Source: Parabacteroides faecalis
Lineage (GTDB): Bacteria; Bacteroidota; Bacteroidia; Bacteroidales; Tannerellaceae
Reading direction: 5' to 3'
DNA: 64,000 bases
Assembly: GCF_022809355.1 (NCBI RefSeq)
Contig: NZ_JAKZMM010000005.1
Coordinates: 1-64,000, forward strand
Shown here: positions 35,551-45,106 of the stretch, one piece after another
Layout of the letters: each line of letters opens with the position of its first letter
Position numbering within the stretch: position 1 is the stretch's first letter
Translations under genes and position numbers: made by a program
Notes under the pieces: generated by a model
What the model was told of the DNA's origin: nothing
Databases searched by the model: none
The model's input: the letters and a program-made list of their open reading frames with translations, nothing else

Positions 35551-35671
35551 GGTGATTCGAACCAATTGTCGCTTTTTCATTCCTCATGAAGAGTGCCCGT
35601 TTTTATTTTCTGTTTTTCCCATCCTTCCCTGCCCAAAATCCTCTTTTTTATCGTTTGGAAAATCCTTGCTG

Positions 35672-35698
35672 ATGTAACGTGATGACATACGATGACAC
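35672..35698. repeat. 27-base motif upstream of traE (copy 2)
   Basis: It matches the motif before traA at 26 of 27 positions (ATGTAACGTGATGACA then TACGATGACAC) and includes two GATGACA units. In this copy ACGAT ... ATCGT forms a small palindrome at its right edge. It lies 90 bases before traE. Confidence 0.7.
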
Positions 35699-35787
35699 GC
35701 ATCGTAAGGTTTGTAAATCAATGAATTAAACGCTATATATTCGCTGTCGAAATGATTTTTTGTTTCACCAATTAAAATTTTCGACAC

Positions 35788-36084
35788 ATGAAAAAAAGAT
35801 TCTTTTCGGCAGCTTTCATGCTGCTTGCGACAGTCGGGGCTTTCGCCCAGGGTAACGGTATCGGCGGCATTACGGAAGCCACCAACATGGTCACTTCCTA
35901 CTTCGACCCCGGCACCAAGTTGATTTACGCCATCGGAGCCGTCGTCGGCCTGATCGGGGGCGTGAAGGTCTATTCCAAGTTCTCCTCGGGCGACCCTGAC
36001 ACCTCGAAGACCGCCGCGAGCTGGTTCGGCGCATGTATCTTCCTTATCGTGGCCGCTACCATCTTACGCTCATTCTTCCTGTAA
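35788..36084 (+). CDS. traE: TraE, DUF4134 membrane protein
   Basis: A 98-residue protein with a cleavable signal (ends GAFAQG near residue 21) and two later hydrophobic helices (about 48-63 and 80-97), the DUF4134 layout. It resembles VirB2-like pilin subunits in size and layout and opens the traE-traQ operon. The gene is clearly GC-richer than the insertion to its left. Confidence 0.85.
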   Translation: MKKRFFSAAFMLLATVGAFAQGNGIGGITEATNMVTSYFDPGTKLIYAIGAVVGLIGGVKVYSKFSSGDPDTSKTAASWFGACIFLIVAATILRSFFL

Positions 36085-36085
36085 C

Positions 36086-36418
36086 ATGGCGAAGTATCCG
36101 GTCAACAAGGGGATAGGCCGCAGCCCGGAGTTCAAAGGGCTCAAGAGTCAGTACCTGTTCATCTTCGCGGGCGGGCTGCTCGCCCTGTTCGTGGTGTTCG
36201 TCATCATGTACATGGTGGGTATCGACCAGTGGGTCTGCATCGGTTTCGGTGTCGTTTCCGCTTCGGTGCTTGTCTGGGCGACATTCCGAATGAACGCGAA
36301 GTACGGCGAATGGGGGCTTATGAAACTCCACGCGCTGCGTAGCCATCCCCGCTACATCATCAACCGGAGGAAGTTCCTTCGGTTGATTTCTCCAACCGCA
36401 AAAAAAGGAAAAGTATGA
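36086..36418 (+). CDS. traF: TraF, DUF4133 membrane protein
   Basis: A 110-residue protein with two adjacent membrane helices (about 26-46 and 51-68) and basic ends, matching DUF4133. By size and place just before the VirB4 ATPase it is the VirB3-like component. It starts 1 base after traE and overlaps traG by 4 bases. Confidence 0.85.
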   Translation: MAKYPVNKGIGRSPEFKGLKSQYLFIFAGGLLALFVVFVIMYMVGIDQWVCIGFGVVSASVLVWATFRMNAKYGEWGLMKLHALRSHPRYIINRRKFLRLISPTAKKGKV

Positions 36419-38922
36419 GAAATGTAATGAAAACAGCAACGCTGGAAAGCAAATTCCCGTTGCTCTCGGTGGAGCACGGATGCATCGTCAGCAAGGACGC
36501 GGACATTACCGTGGCTTACAAGGTGGAGCTGCCTGAACTCTTCACGCTCACGAAGGCGGAATACGAGGCCGTCCACTCGACCTGGGCGAAAGCGGTCAAG
36601 GTGCTGCCGAACTACAGCATCGTGCACAAGCAGGACTTCTTTATCGAGGAAAGCTACCGTCCCGACATTTGCAAGGACGACCTGAGTTTTCTCAGCCGCA
36701 GCTTCGAGCGGCATTTCAACGAACGCCCGTATTTGCAGCACACCTGCTACCTGTTCCTGACCAAGACGACTAAGGAACGCAACCGCACGACCAGCAGCTT
36801 CAACGCCCTCACGCGGAATTTCATCATCCCGAAGGAAATGACGGACAGGGAGACCATCACCCGTTTCATGGAGAGCTGTGAGCAGTTCGAGCGTATCGTC
36901 AACGACAGCGGTCTCCTTCGCATGACACGCCTGACGGATGAGGAAATCACGGGAACGGACACCTCTGCGGGAATCATCGAGAAATACTTCTCGCTCTCGC
37001 AGGAGGACACCGCCTGCTTGCAGGACCTGTCACTCGGTGCCGGGGAGATGAAGATAGGCGACAACTACCTCTGCCTGCACACCCTTTCCGACCCGGAGGA
37101 CCTGCCCTCAAACGTGGCTACCGATTGCCGCTACGAACGGTTGTCCACCGACCGGAGCGACTGCCGCCTCTCCTTCGCCGCGCCGATAGGCATCCTGCTC
37201 ACATGCAACCATGTCGTGAACCAGTACCTCTTCATCGACGATTCGGCGGAGAGCCTGCGCAAGTTCGAGCAGACCGCGAGGAACATGCACTCGCTTTCCC
37301 GTTACAGCCGTTCCAACCAGATCAACCGCGAATGGATCGAGGAATACCTGAACGAGGCGCACAGCAAGGGGCTGACTTCTATCCGGGCACACTGCAACGT
37401 CATGGCATGGAGCGACGACCGGGAGAAACTCAAACGCATCAAGAACGATGTCGGCAGCCAGCTGGCACTCATGGAGGCGAAGCCGCGCCACAACACGGTA
37501 GATGTCCCGACGCTGTTCTGGGCGGCGATACCCGGCAATGCCGGTGATTTCCCGTTCGAGGAGAGTTTCCACACCTTCATCGAGCAGGCGTTGTGCCTGT
37601 TCATCGGGGAAACGTCCTACAAGGATTCGCTATCGCCGTTCGGCATCCGCATGGTGGACCGGCTGACGGGCAAGCCCGTTCATCTGGATATTTCCGACCT
37701 GCCGATGAAGAACGGTACAATCACGAATAGGAATAAATTTATACTCGGACCCTCCGGTTCGGGCAAGTCTTTCTTCACCAACCACATGGTGCGCCAATAT
37801 TATGAACAAGGGACCCACGTGCTTTTGGTGGATACCGGAAATTCCTATCAGGGACTGTGCAACCTTATCCACGCGAGGACACACGGCGAGGACGGCATCT
37901 ACTTTACCTACAAGGAGGAAGACCCGATTGCCTTCAACCCTTTCTACGTGGAGGACGGCGTGTTCGACATCGAGAAAAAGGAATCCATCAAGACGCTCAT
38001 CCTGACCCTTTGGAAACGTGACGACGAACCGCCCACGAGAGCCGAGGAGGTGGCACTGTCCAATGCCGTGAACCTCTTTTTGGCGAATATCCGCAAGGAC
38101 AGGAGCATCAAGCCCTCCTTCAATAGTTTTTACGAGTTCATCCGTGACGAGTATCAGGACATCCTGAAGGAAAAGCGCACCCGCGAGAAGGATTTCGATG
38201 TATTCAACTTCCTGAACGTGCTTGAACCTTACTACCGGGGCGGCGAGTATGACTACCTTCTGAACAGCGACAAGCAGCTTGATTTACTCGGTAAACGTTT
38301 CATTGTATTTGAGTTAGACAATATCAAGGACAACAAGGTACTGTTCCCGATTGTGACCATCATCATCATGGAAACCTTCATCAACAAGATGAGGAAGTTG
38401 AAAGGTGTCCGTAAGATGATATTGCTGGAAGAAGCCTGGAAAGCCATCAGCAAGGAGGGCATGGCGGAATATCTGAAGTATCTCTTTAAGACCGTCAGAA
38501 AGTTCTTCGGCGAGGCCGTTGTCGTCACGCAGGAGGTCGAGGATATCATTTCGTCTCCTATTGTCAAAAGTACCATCATCAACAACAGCGACTGCAAGAT
38601 TCTTCTTGACCAGCGCAAATACATGAACAAGTTCGACGAGATACAGGCGTTGCTCGGCCTGACCGACAAGGAACGTGCGCAGATCCTTTCCATCAACATG
38701 GCGAACAATCCTTCCAGAAAGTACAAGGAGGTCTGGATTGGTCTGGGAGGTACACAATCGGCGGTATATGCCACAGAAGTTTCACTTGAGGAATATTATT
38801 GCTACACGACTGAGGAAACGGAAAAGCTGGAACTGTTCCGTCTTTCCGAAAAGTTAGGTGGCAATATCGAGCTTGCCATCAAGCAGTTGTCGGAGAGCAA
38901 ACGTGAGAAGAACATCTTATAA
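36415..38922 (+). CDS. traG: TraG, VirB4-type conjugation ATPase
   Basis: An 835-residue cytoplasmic ATPase that powers assembly of the type IV channel. The N-terminal half is the VirB4 CagE-like domain; Walker A is GPSGSGKSFFTN near residue 444 and Walker B is KMILLEEAWKAI near 668, with a following TQEVEDIISS segment. Length is normal. The first half is GC-rich while parts after 38280 are more AT-rich, hinting at a mosaic gene. It is in the centre of the traE-Q operon. Confidence 0.92.
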   Translation: MRNVMKTATLESKFPLLSVEHGCIVSKDADITVAYKVELPELFTLTKAEYEAVHSTWAKAVKVLPNYSIVHKQDFFIEESYRPDICKDDLSFLSRSFERHFNERPYLQHTCYLFLTKTTKERNRTTSSFNALTRNFIIPKEMTDRETITRFMESCEQFERIVNDSGLLRMTRLTDEEITGTDTSAGIIEKYFSLSQEDTACLQDLSLGAGEMKIGDNYLCLHTLSDPEDLPSNVATDCRYERLSTDRSDCRLSFAAPIGILLTCNHVVNQYLFIDDSAESLRKFEQTARNMHSLSRYSRSNQINREWIEEYLNEAHSKGLTSIRAHCNVMAWSDDREKLKRIKNDVGSQLALMEAKPRHNTVDVPTLFWAAIPGNAGDFPFEESFHTFIEQALCLFIGETSYKDSLSPFGIRMVDRLTGKPVHLDISDLPMKNGTITNRNKFILGPSGSGKSFFTNHMVRQYYEQGTHVLLVDTGNSYQGLCNLIHARTHGEDGIYFTYKEEDPIAFNPFYVEDGVFDIEKKESIKTLILTLWKRDDEPPTRAEEVALSNAVNLFLANIRKDRSIKPSFNSFYEFIRDEYQDILKEKRTREKDFDVFNFLNVLEPYYRGGEYDYLLNSDKQLDLLGKRFIVFELDNIKDNKVLFPIVTIIIMETFINKMRKLKGVRKMILLEEAWKAISKEGMAEYLKYLFKTVRKFFGEAVVVTQEVEDIISSPIVKSTIINNSDCKILLDQRKYMNKFDEIQALLGLTDKERAQILSINMANNPSRKYKEVWIGLGGTQSAVYATEVSLEEYYCYTTEETEKLELFRLSEKLGGNIELAIKQLSESKREKNIL

Positions 38923-38942
38923 ACCATCTAAAAATCACAAGT

Positions 38943-39563
38943 ATGTATAGCGATTTGGAATCAGACCAGAGGAAACGCGAGGAAGTCATCTCGTCCCTTT
39001 ATTGGTCATTGATGCAGAATTGGGACATTCCGAAATCCATTTATGACCATTACGGATTTACAGAGGATTACCGGCTGTTCCATCAACTTGAAGAGTTGGA
39101 GCCTGCCGAATACAAGCGGAAAAGAGAAACCGGTGAAGTTCCTGATATTCTGGAAGTGGATGCAAGGCTGACCCGCACAGTCGAAAAGGTCTTTGAGAGT
39201 TTGTGCGGTAAACCTCCTGCACCGTATCTCGACAAGATGAACGAGGAACTGGAGAAGTTGGGACAGATTGCCGCCTTGCCGGATTCCGTCCATGACATCC
39301 TCCATATCACTCCTGCCTTTCTCGTCAAGTACGGTATAGACAAAAATGCCTCTGCCACGGAACGCTCCTGTCAAGCGGAGAAAGCATATCGGGCACTGGA
39401 TGCCAGGTTTGTGAAGATGACAGGACGCAGACCGTATGCCGATGAGCTTTTCGCTTCCCTCAGACAAAGGAAGGAAAAGACGCCGGAGGCGAAACGTCCG
39501 AAGCAGGTACACAAGCCTATCCTCCGCAACTCGCCGTCCAAAGGGCGAAAGATGGGACTTTGA
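38943..39563 (+). CDS. Conserved tra-operon protein between TraG and TraI
   Basis: A 206-residue soluble, helical, charged protein with no signal peptide. It occupies the traH position of CTnDOT-like operons, but I do not recognise a domain. Features are an early YWSLMQNWDIPKSIYDHYGF segment and a basic C-terminal tail (PEAKRPKQVHKPILRN). It is presumably an accessory of transfer. Confidence 0.6.
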   Translation: MYSDLESDQRKREEVISSLYWSLMQNWDIPKSIYDHYGFTEDYRLFHQLEELEPAEYKRKRETGEVPDILEVDARLTRTVEKVFESLCGKPPAPYLDKMNEELEKLGQIAALPDSVHDILHITPAFLVKYGIDKNASATERSCQAEKAYRALDARFVKMTGRRPYADELFASLRQRKEKTPEAKRPKQVHKPILRNSPSKGRKMGL

Positions 39564-39604
39564 CATTCAACAGAATTTTATTCACCAATTAAAACAGTTA
39601 CATC

Positions 39605-40234
39605 ATGAAAAAGAAAATTCTCATGCTGTGTATGGGCTGTTTCTTCATCAGCCTTACAGCGAAAGCGCAATGGGTCGTGAGCGATCCCGGCAATCTTGCC
39701 CAGGGTATCATCAATGCCGCCAAGAATATCGTTCACACGTCTTCCACCGCGAGCAACATGCTCAACAATTTTCAGGAGACAGTGAAGATTTATAAACAGG
39801 GCAAGGAGTATTACGATGGACTCCGCAAGATCAAGAACCTTGTCCGCGATGCACGTAAGGTGCAGCAGACCATCCTCATGGTCGGCGACATCACGGATAT
39901 CTACGTGAACAGTTTCGAGCGTATGCTCAGCGACCCTTATTTCACGCCGGAAGAGCTGAGTGCCATTGCAATCGGTTACACGAAGTTGCTGGAAGAGAGC
40001 GCACACCTGCTGAACGACCTGAAAACGGTGGTCAACGAGAACGGACTTTCGATGAACGACAAGGAGCGGATGGATATCATCGACCGCTGCTACACCGATA
40101 TGCTGCAATATCGCAGCCTGGTGCAATATTACACCAACAAGAACATCGGCGTTTCCTACCTGCGTGCCAAGAAACGGAACGACCTGGACCGTGTGATGGC
40201 CCTTTACGGCTCACCGAATGAACGTTACTGGTAA
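39605..40234 (+). CDS. traI: TraI, DUF4141 secreted protein
   Basis: A 209-residue protein with an N-terminal signal peptide (to about residue 22, TAKAQW) and a helical mature domain (DPGNLAQGIINAAKNIV, LLNDLKTVVNENGLSMNDKE), matching DUF4141 and recalling VirB5-like proteins of the channel. It comes just before the VirB6-like TraJ, the same order as virB5-virB6. Confidence 0.85.
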   Translation: MKKKILMLCMGCFFISLTAKAQWVVSDPGNLAQGIINAAKNIVHTSSTASNMLNNFQETVKIYKQGKEYYDGLRKIKNLVRDARKVQQTILMVGDITDIYVNSFERMLSDPYFTPEELSAIAIGYTKLLEESAHLLNDLKTVVNENGLSMNDKERMDIIDRCYTDMLQYRSLVQYYTNKNIGVSYLRAKKRNDLDRVMALYGSPNERYW

Positions 40235-40253
40235 TCCCTAATCCGATTCACTT

Positions 40254-41258
40254 ATGGTATTGTTGGCAATAAATTTCGACAACCTGCATCAGATCCTGCA
40301 AAACCTCTACACGGATATGATGCCGCTCTGCTCGCAGATGACGGGTGTGGCGAAAGGACTCGCGGGGCTTGGCGCCCTGTTTTACGTGGCCTACCGGGTA
40401 TGGCAGTCTCTGGCAAGGGCGGAGCCCGTGGATGTCTTTCCCCTTCTCCGTCCGTTTGCGTTGGGGTTATGTATCATGTTTTTCCCGACCATCGTGCTGG
40501 GCACGCTGAACAGTGTCATGTCGCCTATCGTGAAAGGTACACATTCAATACTGGAGGCACAGACCTTCGACATGAACGAGTACCGTGCGCAGAAGGACAG
40601 GCTGGAGTTCGAGGCGATGAAGCGCAATCCCGAGACGGCCTATCTGGTCGACAAGGAGTCTTTCGACAACAAACTGGACGAATTGGGGGTTATGGACGCG
40701 ATAGAGGCCTGCGGGATGTATGTAGACCGGGCAATGTACAACATGAAGAAGGCGGTTCAGAATTTCTTCCGCGAACTGCTGGAACTCATGTTCAACGCGG
40801 CCGCCCTTGTCATCGACACGCTGCGGACGTTCTTCCTGATTGTGCTTTCGATACTGGGACCGATTTCGTTCGCCCTGTCCTGCTGGGACGGTTTCCAGGC
40901 CTCGCTCAGCCAATGGTTCGTCCGTTATATCAGCATTTACCTGTGGCTCCCGGTGAGTGACCTCTTCAGCAGTGTGCTGGCACGGATACAGGTGTTGATG
41001 CTCCGGCAGGACATCGAACAGCTTTCCGACCCGAACTTCATCCCGGACGGCTCCAACGGGGTTTACATCACTTTTCTGATTATCGGTATCATCGGGTATT
41101 TCACCATCCCAACAGTGGCCAACTGGATTATCCAGGCAGGAGGCGGTGCAGGCAATTACGGCAAGAACGTGACCCAGACGGCATCCAAGACCGGTTCCGT
41201 GGTGGCAGGAGCCGGCGGTGCGGCGGTAGGCAACATCGCAGGAAGGCTCATCAAATAG
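40254..41258 (+). CDS. traJ: TraJ, VirB6-like polytopic membrane protein
   Basis: A 334-residue protein with about six hydrophobic segments, e.g. GLAGLGALFYVAYRVWQSL, LCIMFFPTIVLGTLNSV and GVYITFLIIGIIGYFTIP, and a Gly/Ala-rich end. It fits TraJ of Bacteroidales ICEs, the inner-membrane VirB6-type channel component. Confidence 0.88.
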   Translation: MVLLAINFDNLHQILQNLYTDMMPLCSQMTGVAKGLAGLGALFYVAYRVWQSLARAEPVDVFPLLRPFALGLCIMFFPTIVLGTLNSVMSPIVKGTHSILEAQTFDMNEYRAQKDRLEFEAMKRNPETAYLVDKESFDNKLDELGVMDAIEACGMYVDRAMYNMKKAVQNFFRELLELMFNAAALVIDTLRTFFLIVLSILGPISFALSCWDGFQASLSQWFVRYISIYLWLPVSDLFSSVLARIQVLMLRQDIEQLSDPNFIPDGSNGVYITFLIIGIIGYFTIPTVANWIIQAGGGAGNYGKNVTQTASKTGSVVAGAGGAAVGNIAGRLIK

Positions 41259-41285
41259 TAATAACCATCTTAAAACGACATTGGA

Positions 41286-41909
41286 ATGGAATTCAAATCA
41301 TTAAAAAACATCGAGACCAGTTTCAGGCATTTGCGTCTGTTCGGTATCGTCTATCTCTGCGCGTGTACCCTGCTTGTGGGATATTCGGTGTGGAAGGCAT
41401 ACGGCTTTGCCGAGGCGCAGAGGCAGAAAATCTATGTGCTGGACGAGGGGAAGTCGCTCATGCTCGCCCTCTCGCAGGACCTGGAGCAGAACCGTCCCGT
41501 GGAGGCGAGGGAGCATGTCAGACGCTTCCATGAGCTATTTTTCTCGCTGGCTCCTGACAAGAGTGCGATAGAGGGCAATATCCAGCGTGCCATGTTCCTG
41601 AGCGACCGCTCTGCCTATGCCCATTACCGGGATCTGGCGGAACAGGGCTACTACAACCGGATCATCTCCGGCAACATGAGCCAGCGCATCGGGATTGACA
41701 GCGTGAAATGCGACTTCAACAGCTACCCGTATGAGGTAGTGACGTATGCCCGCCTTTCCATCATCCGGGAGAAGAGCGTGACGGAGCGCAGCCTCGTCAC
41801 GCGGGGCAGGCTGCTCAATTCCACCCGCAGCGACAACAATCCGCACGGCTTCATCCTCGAAGCCTTCCGTGTGGTGGAAAACAGGGACATCAGAGTATAT
41901 GACCGTTAA
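41286..41909 (+). CDS. traK: TraK, VirB8-like channel protein
   Basis: A 207-residue protein with one N-terminal membrane helix (about 18-40) and a periplasmic domain with a repeated pattern (FLSDRSAYAHYRDLAEQGYY, NMSQRIGIDSVKCDFNSYP) known from TraK. It has the layout of VirB8-type bridging proteins. It lies between TraJ and TraL in the standard order. Confidence 0.87.
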   Translation: MEFKSLKNIETSFRHLRLFGIVYLCACTLLVGYSVWKAYGFAEAQRQKIYVLDEGKSLMLALSQDLEQNRPVEAREHVRRFHELFFSLAPDKSAIEGNIQRAMFLSDRSAYAHYRDLAEQGYYNRIISGNMSQRIGIDSVKCDFNSYPYEVVTYARLSIIREKSVTERSLVTRGRLLNSTRSDNNPHGFILEAFRVVENRDIRVYDR

Positions 41910-41920
41910 ATTTTGAATGT

Positions 41921-42226
41921 ATGAAAAAGATGCTTGTAAAAATCAGGGACTTGGCCGAAGAAAAACTGCGCGCTGCCTGCGCCGGGTTGAGTCCTGAAAA
42001 GAGAGTGATAACCATCGTCGTGCTGACCGTCCTGTTCGCGCTTGGGAATTTCTACATGATTTTCCGCGCCATATACGACATTGGACGGGAGGATGCCAAA
42101 CGTGAGGTCATCGAGATAACCCCGCTGGATATCCCGGACTTTATTCAGGCGGACACCCTTACGGACAGTAAAATCCGCGAGATGGAAGAGTTTTTTAACC
42201 AGTTCAACAAAGAAGACAATGAGTAA
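41921..42226 (+). CDS. traL: TraL, DUF3989 membrane protein
   Basis: A 101-residue protein with one membrane helix (about residues 32-52), a basic cytoplasmic start and an acidic C-terminal periplasmic part (ITPLDIPDFIQADTL). This matches DUF3989/TraL. Its stop overlaps the traM start by 8 bases. Confidence 0.82.
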   Translation: MKKMLVKIRDLAEEKLRAACAGLSPEKRVITIVVLTVLFALGNFYMIFRAIYDIGREDAKREVIEITPLDIPDFIQADTLTDSKIREMEEFFNQFNKEDNE

Positions 42227-43517
42227 CGATGCAAACAAATTGAGACAGAGGCAGGAAATCAGGAAATACCTGGTCTTTGCCGGAATGTTCCTCCTGTTTG
42301 TCGGCTGCATGTGGCTGATTTTCGCGCCGTCCAAGGAGGAACGGCAGAGGGAGGAAAGGAATGCCGGTTTCAATTCCGAACTGCCCGACCCGAGAGGGGC
42401 AGGTATCGAGGCGGACAAGATTGCCGCCTACGAGCAGGCGGACATGAAACGCAGGCAGGAAGAGAAGATGCGCACGCTGGAGGATTTTTCCGCGCTTGCC
42501 GATGAAAACAGGCAGAATGAAACAAGCAGTCCTGTCGTGGAAATACCGCAGGAGCGGGAATCCGAAAGTGCATCATCCTATCGTGGCAGTGGAAACCGCA
42601 GGAATGGGGCCATATCTTCGTCCACATCCGCCTATAACGATATTAACGCCACGCTCGGCAGTTTCTATGAGGCACCGAGAGAAGACCCCGAAAAGGAGGC
42701 ATTGAAAGCCGAGGTGGAGCAGTTGAAGCAGGCTGCCGCGGTACAGCAACCCGCACAGATGACCTACGAGGAGCAGGTAGCATTGCTGGAAAAATCTTAC
42801 GAACTGGCCGCCAAATATACGCCGGGCAAGGATGGCGCAGGTACGGAAAAACGGGAAGAAACCGAACCTGCCGCCAACGGCAGGAAGGCAAGAGCCGTTC
42901 CCGTGGGACAGGTCTCCACACCGGTGGTGTCATCGCTTCCGCAACCCGTCAGTGATTCCGTACTGTTGGCACGGATGGCACAGACCGGATATGCTGGATT
43001 CCATACCGCCGTGGGAAAGACGGCTGACGGGCATACGAGGAATACCATCCGTGCCTGCGTGCATGGTGACCAGACCATAAGAAGCGGGCAGAGCGTTAGG
43101 TTAAGGCTTTTGGAACCGATGCGTGTCGGCAGGTATGTCCTTCCACGCAACTCCCTTGTCACGGGCGAGGGGCGCATACAAGGCGAAAGGCTCGGCATTG
43201 GAATCATACAGGTGGAGCACGACGGCATCATCATTCCCGTGGAGCTTGCCGTGTATGACAATGACGGACAGGAGGGCATCTTCATTCCCGGCTCGATGGA
43301 AGCGAATGCCGCCAAGGAGGTAGCGGCCAACTTGGGACAAAACCTTGGCACGAGCATATCCATCACCAACCAGTCAGCCGGAGACCAGCTGCTCTCCGAA
43401 CTCGGCAGGGGTGCCATACAGGGAGTGTCGCAATACATATCCCGGAAGATGCGGGAGGAAAAAGTACACCTCAAATCCGGTTATACCCTGATGCTTTACC
43501 AGAACGATAATCAATAA
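42219..43517 (+). CDS. traM: TraM, VirB10-like channel protein
   Basis: A 432-residue protein with an N-terminal membrane helix (about 14-31), a long charged and Ser/Glu-rich spacer (40-230) and a C-terminal domain with SGQSVRLRLLEPMRVGRYVL and NSLVTGEGRIQGERLGI, as in TraM. The shape fits a VirB10-type protein that spans the envelope. Confidence 0.88.
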   Translation: MSNDANKLRQRQEIRKYLVFAGMFLLFVGCMWLIFAPSKEERQREERNAGFNSELPDPRGAGIEADKIAAYEQADMKRRQEEKMRTLEDFSALADENRQNETSSPVVEIPQERESESASSYRGSGNRRNGAISSSTSAYNDINATLGSFYEAPREDPEKEALKAEVEQLKQAAAVQQPAQMTYEEQVALLEKSYELAAKYTPGKDGAGTEKREETEPAANGRKARAVPVGQVSTPVVSSLPQPVSDSVLLARMAQTGYAGFHTAVGKTADGHTRNTIRACVHGDQTIRSGQSVRLRLLEPMRVGRYVLPRNSLVTGEGRIQGERLGIGIIQVEHDGIIIPVELAVYDNDGQEGIFIPGSMEANAAKEVAANLGQNLGTSISITNQSAGDQLLSELGRGAIQGVSQYISRKMREEKVHLKSGYTLMLYQNDNQ

Positions 43518-43537
43518 CCCATTAAAATTCACAAAGT

Positions 43538-44518
43538 ATGAAAAAGATTTTTGTAATGTTTGCCCTCATGACGGGCGCAGTGAGTGCTTTTGCACAGAAT
43601 GCAGCCGATTCTATATCGGCAGAAACAGGCAGAGTCACAATGACCAGGGAACTCTATCCCGGGCAGGAGGATGGCGACCTCTACCACGGTCTGACCCGGA
43701 AGCTCACCTTTGACAGGATGGTTCCCCCGTATGGGCTGGAAGTGACCTACGACAAGACCACGCACATCATTTTCCCCTCCGCCGTCCGCTATGTGGACCT
43801 CGGTTCCCCGAATCTTGTGGCGGGAAAGGCCGACGGTGCGGAGAATGTTATCCGCGTAAAGGCGGTGGTCAGGAATTTCCGTGACGAGACGAACATGTCG
43901 GTCATCACCGAAAGCGGCAGTTTCTACACGTTCAATGTCAAGTATGCGGACGAGCCGTTGTTGCTGAACATCGAGATGAAGGACTTCATCCATGACGGCA
44001 GCAAGGTGAACCGTCCGAACAACGCGCTTGACATATATCTAAAGGAACTGGGCAGTGAATCCCCCAAACTCGTGCAACTGATCAACAAGAGTATCCACAA
44101 AGAGAACAAACGCCATGTCAAGCACATCGGTAGCAAGGCTTTCGGCATCCAGTACCTCCTGCGCGGTATTTATACCCATAACGGGCTGCTCTATTTCCAC
44201 ACGCAGGTACGCAACCAGTCGAATGTGCCTTTCGAGGTGGATTTCGTGACGTTCAAGATTGTGGATAAGAAGGTAATGAAGCGTACAGCCATCCAGGAGC
44301 AGATTGTTTTTCCTCTCAGAGCCTATAACTATGCCACTTTGGTAGCTGGAAATAAGGACGAACGTACCATGTTCACTTTTGACAAGTTCACCATCCCTGC
44401 CGGTAAGGTGCTGGTCGTGGAACTGAACGAGAAAAGCGGCGGGCGTCACCAGTCGTTCACCGTGGAGAGCGAGGACATCGTGAGAGCCAAAGTGATCAAC
44501 GAACTTAAAGTGAAGTAG
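43538..44518 (+). CDS. traN: TraN, DUF4138 (VirB9-like)
   Basis: A 326-residue exported protein. A signal peptide ends near residue 20 (SAFAQN). The first domain has THIIFPSAVRYVDLGSPNLV and the second has RHQSFTVESEDI near the end, both typical of DUF4138/TraN. It resembles VirB9-type outer-membrane core proteins in position and in its two beta domains. Confidence 0.88.
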   Translation: MKKIFVMFALMTGAVSAFAQNAADSISAETGRVTMTRELYPGQEDGDLYHGLTRKLTFDRMVPPYGLEVTYDKTTHIIFPSAVRYVDLGSPNLVAGKADGAENVIRVKAVVRNFRDETNMSVITESGSFYTFNVKYADEPLLLNIEMKDFIHDGSKVNRPNNALDIYLKELGSESPKLVQLINKSIHKENKRHVKHIGSKAFGIQYLLRGIYTHNGLLYFHTQVRNQSNVPFEVDFVTFKIVDKKVMKRTAIQEQIVFPLRAYNYATLVAGNKDERTMFTFDKFTIPAGKVLVVELNEKSGGRHQSFTVESEDIVRAKVINELKVK

Positions 44519-44520
44519 CC

Positions 44521-45093
44521 ATGCGTAAGGTCATCTATATGTTAGTAGCGGTCGTATCGCTTGCCCTGTTTTCAGGGCAGGCATACGCCCAACGCTGTCT
44601 CCCCGGCATGAAAGGCGTGGAGCTGCGGGGCGGATTTGCGGAAGGCTCGAAATCACCCTTGAACCATTATGCGGGATTCGCGGTATCGGGATATACCAAG
44701 AAAGCCAACCGCTGGATTGTCGGTGCGGAATACCTGTTGAAGAATTACGAGTACCGTAACGTGTCCGTTCCTCGTGCGCAGTTCACTGCCGAGGGTGGGT
44801 ACTATCTGAAATTCCTGTCCGACCCTTCCAAAACACTGTTCCTTTCCATCGGCGGCTCGGCTTTGGCCGGTTACGAAACCGTGAATTGGGGGAATAAGAT
44901 GTTGTATGACGGCTCGAAGTTGCTCGCCAAGGATGCCTTTATCTATGGCGGGGCGATAACACTGGAGCTTGAAACCTATGTCACGGACCGTATCGTGCTG
45001 CTTGCCAGCGTCCGGGAACGCGCCATGTGGGGAGGTTCATTATCCGTGTTCACTATGCAATTCGGGCTGGGCGTGAAATTTATCATCAATTAA
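44521..45093 (+). CDS. traO: TraO, outer membrane protein
   Basis: A 190-residue exported protein with a signal peptide ending near AYAQR (residue 23). Alternating beta-strand pattern and the terminal MQFGLGVKFIIN suggest a small eight-stranded beta-barrel. It matches TraO of conjugative transposons and starts 2 bases after traN. Confidence 0.83.
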   Translation: MRKVIYMLVAVVSLALFSGQAYAQRCLPGMKGVELRGGFAEGSKSPLNHYAGFAVSGYTKKANRWIVGAEYLLKNYEYRNVSVPRAQFTAEGGYYLKFLSDPSKTLFLSIGGSALAGYETVNWGNKMLYDGSKLLAKDAFIYGGAITLELETYVTDRIVLLASVRERAMWGGSLSVFTMQFGLGVKFIIN

Positions 45094-45106
45094 AACATCA
45101 CGGCTT

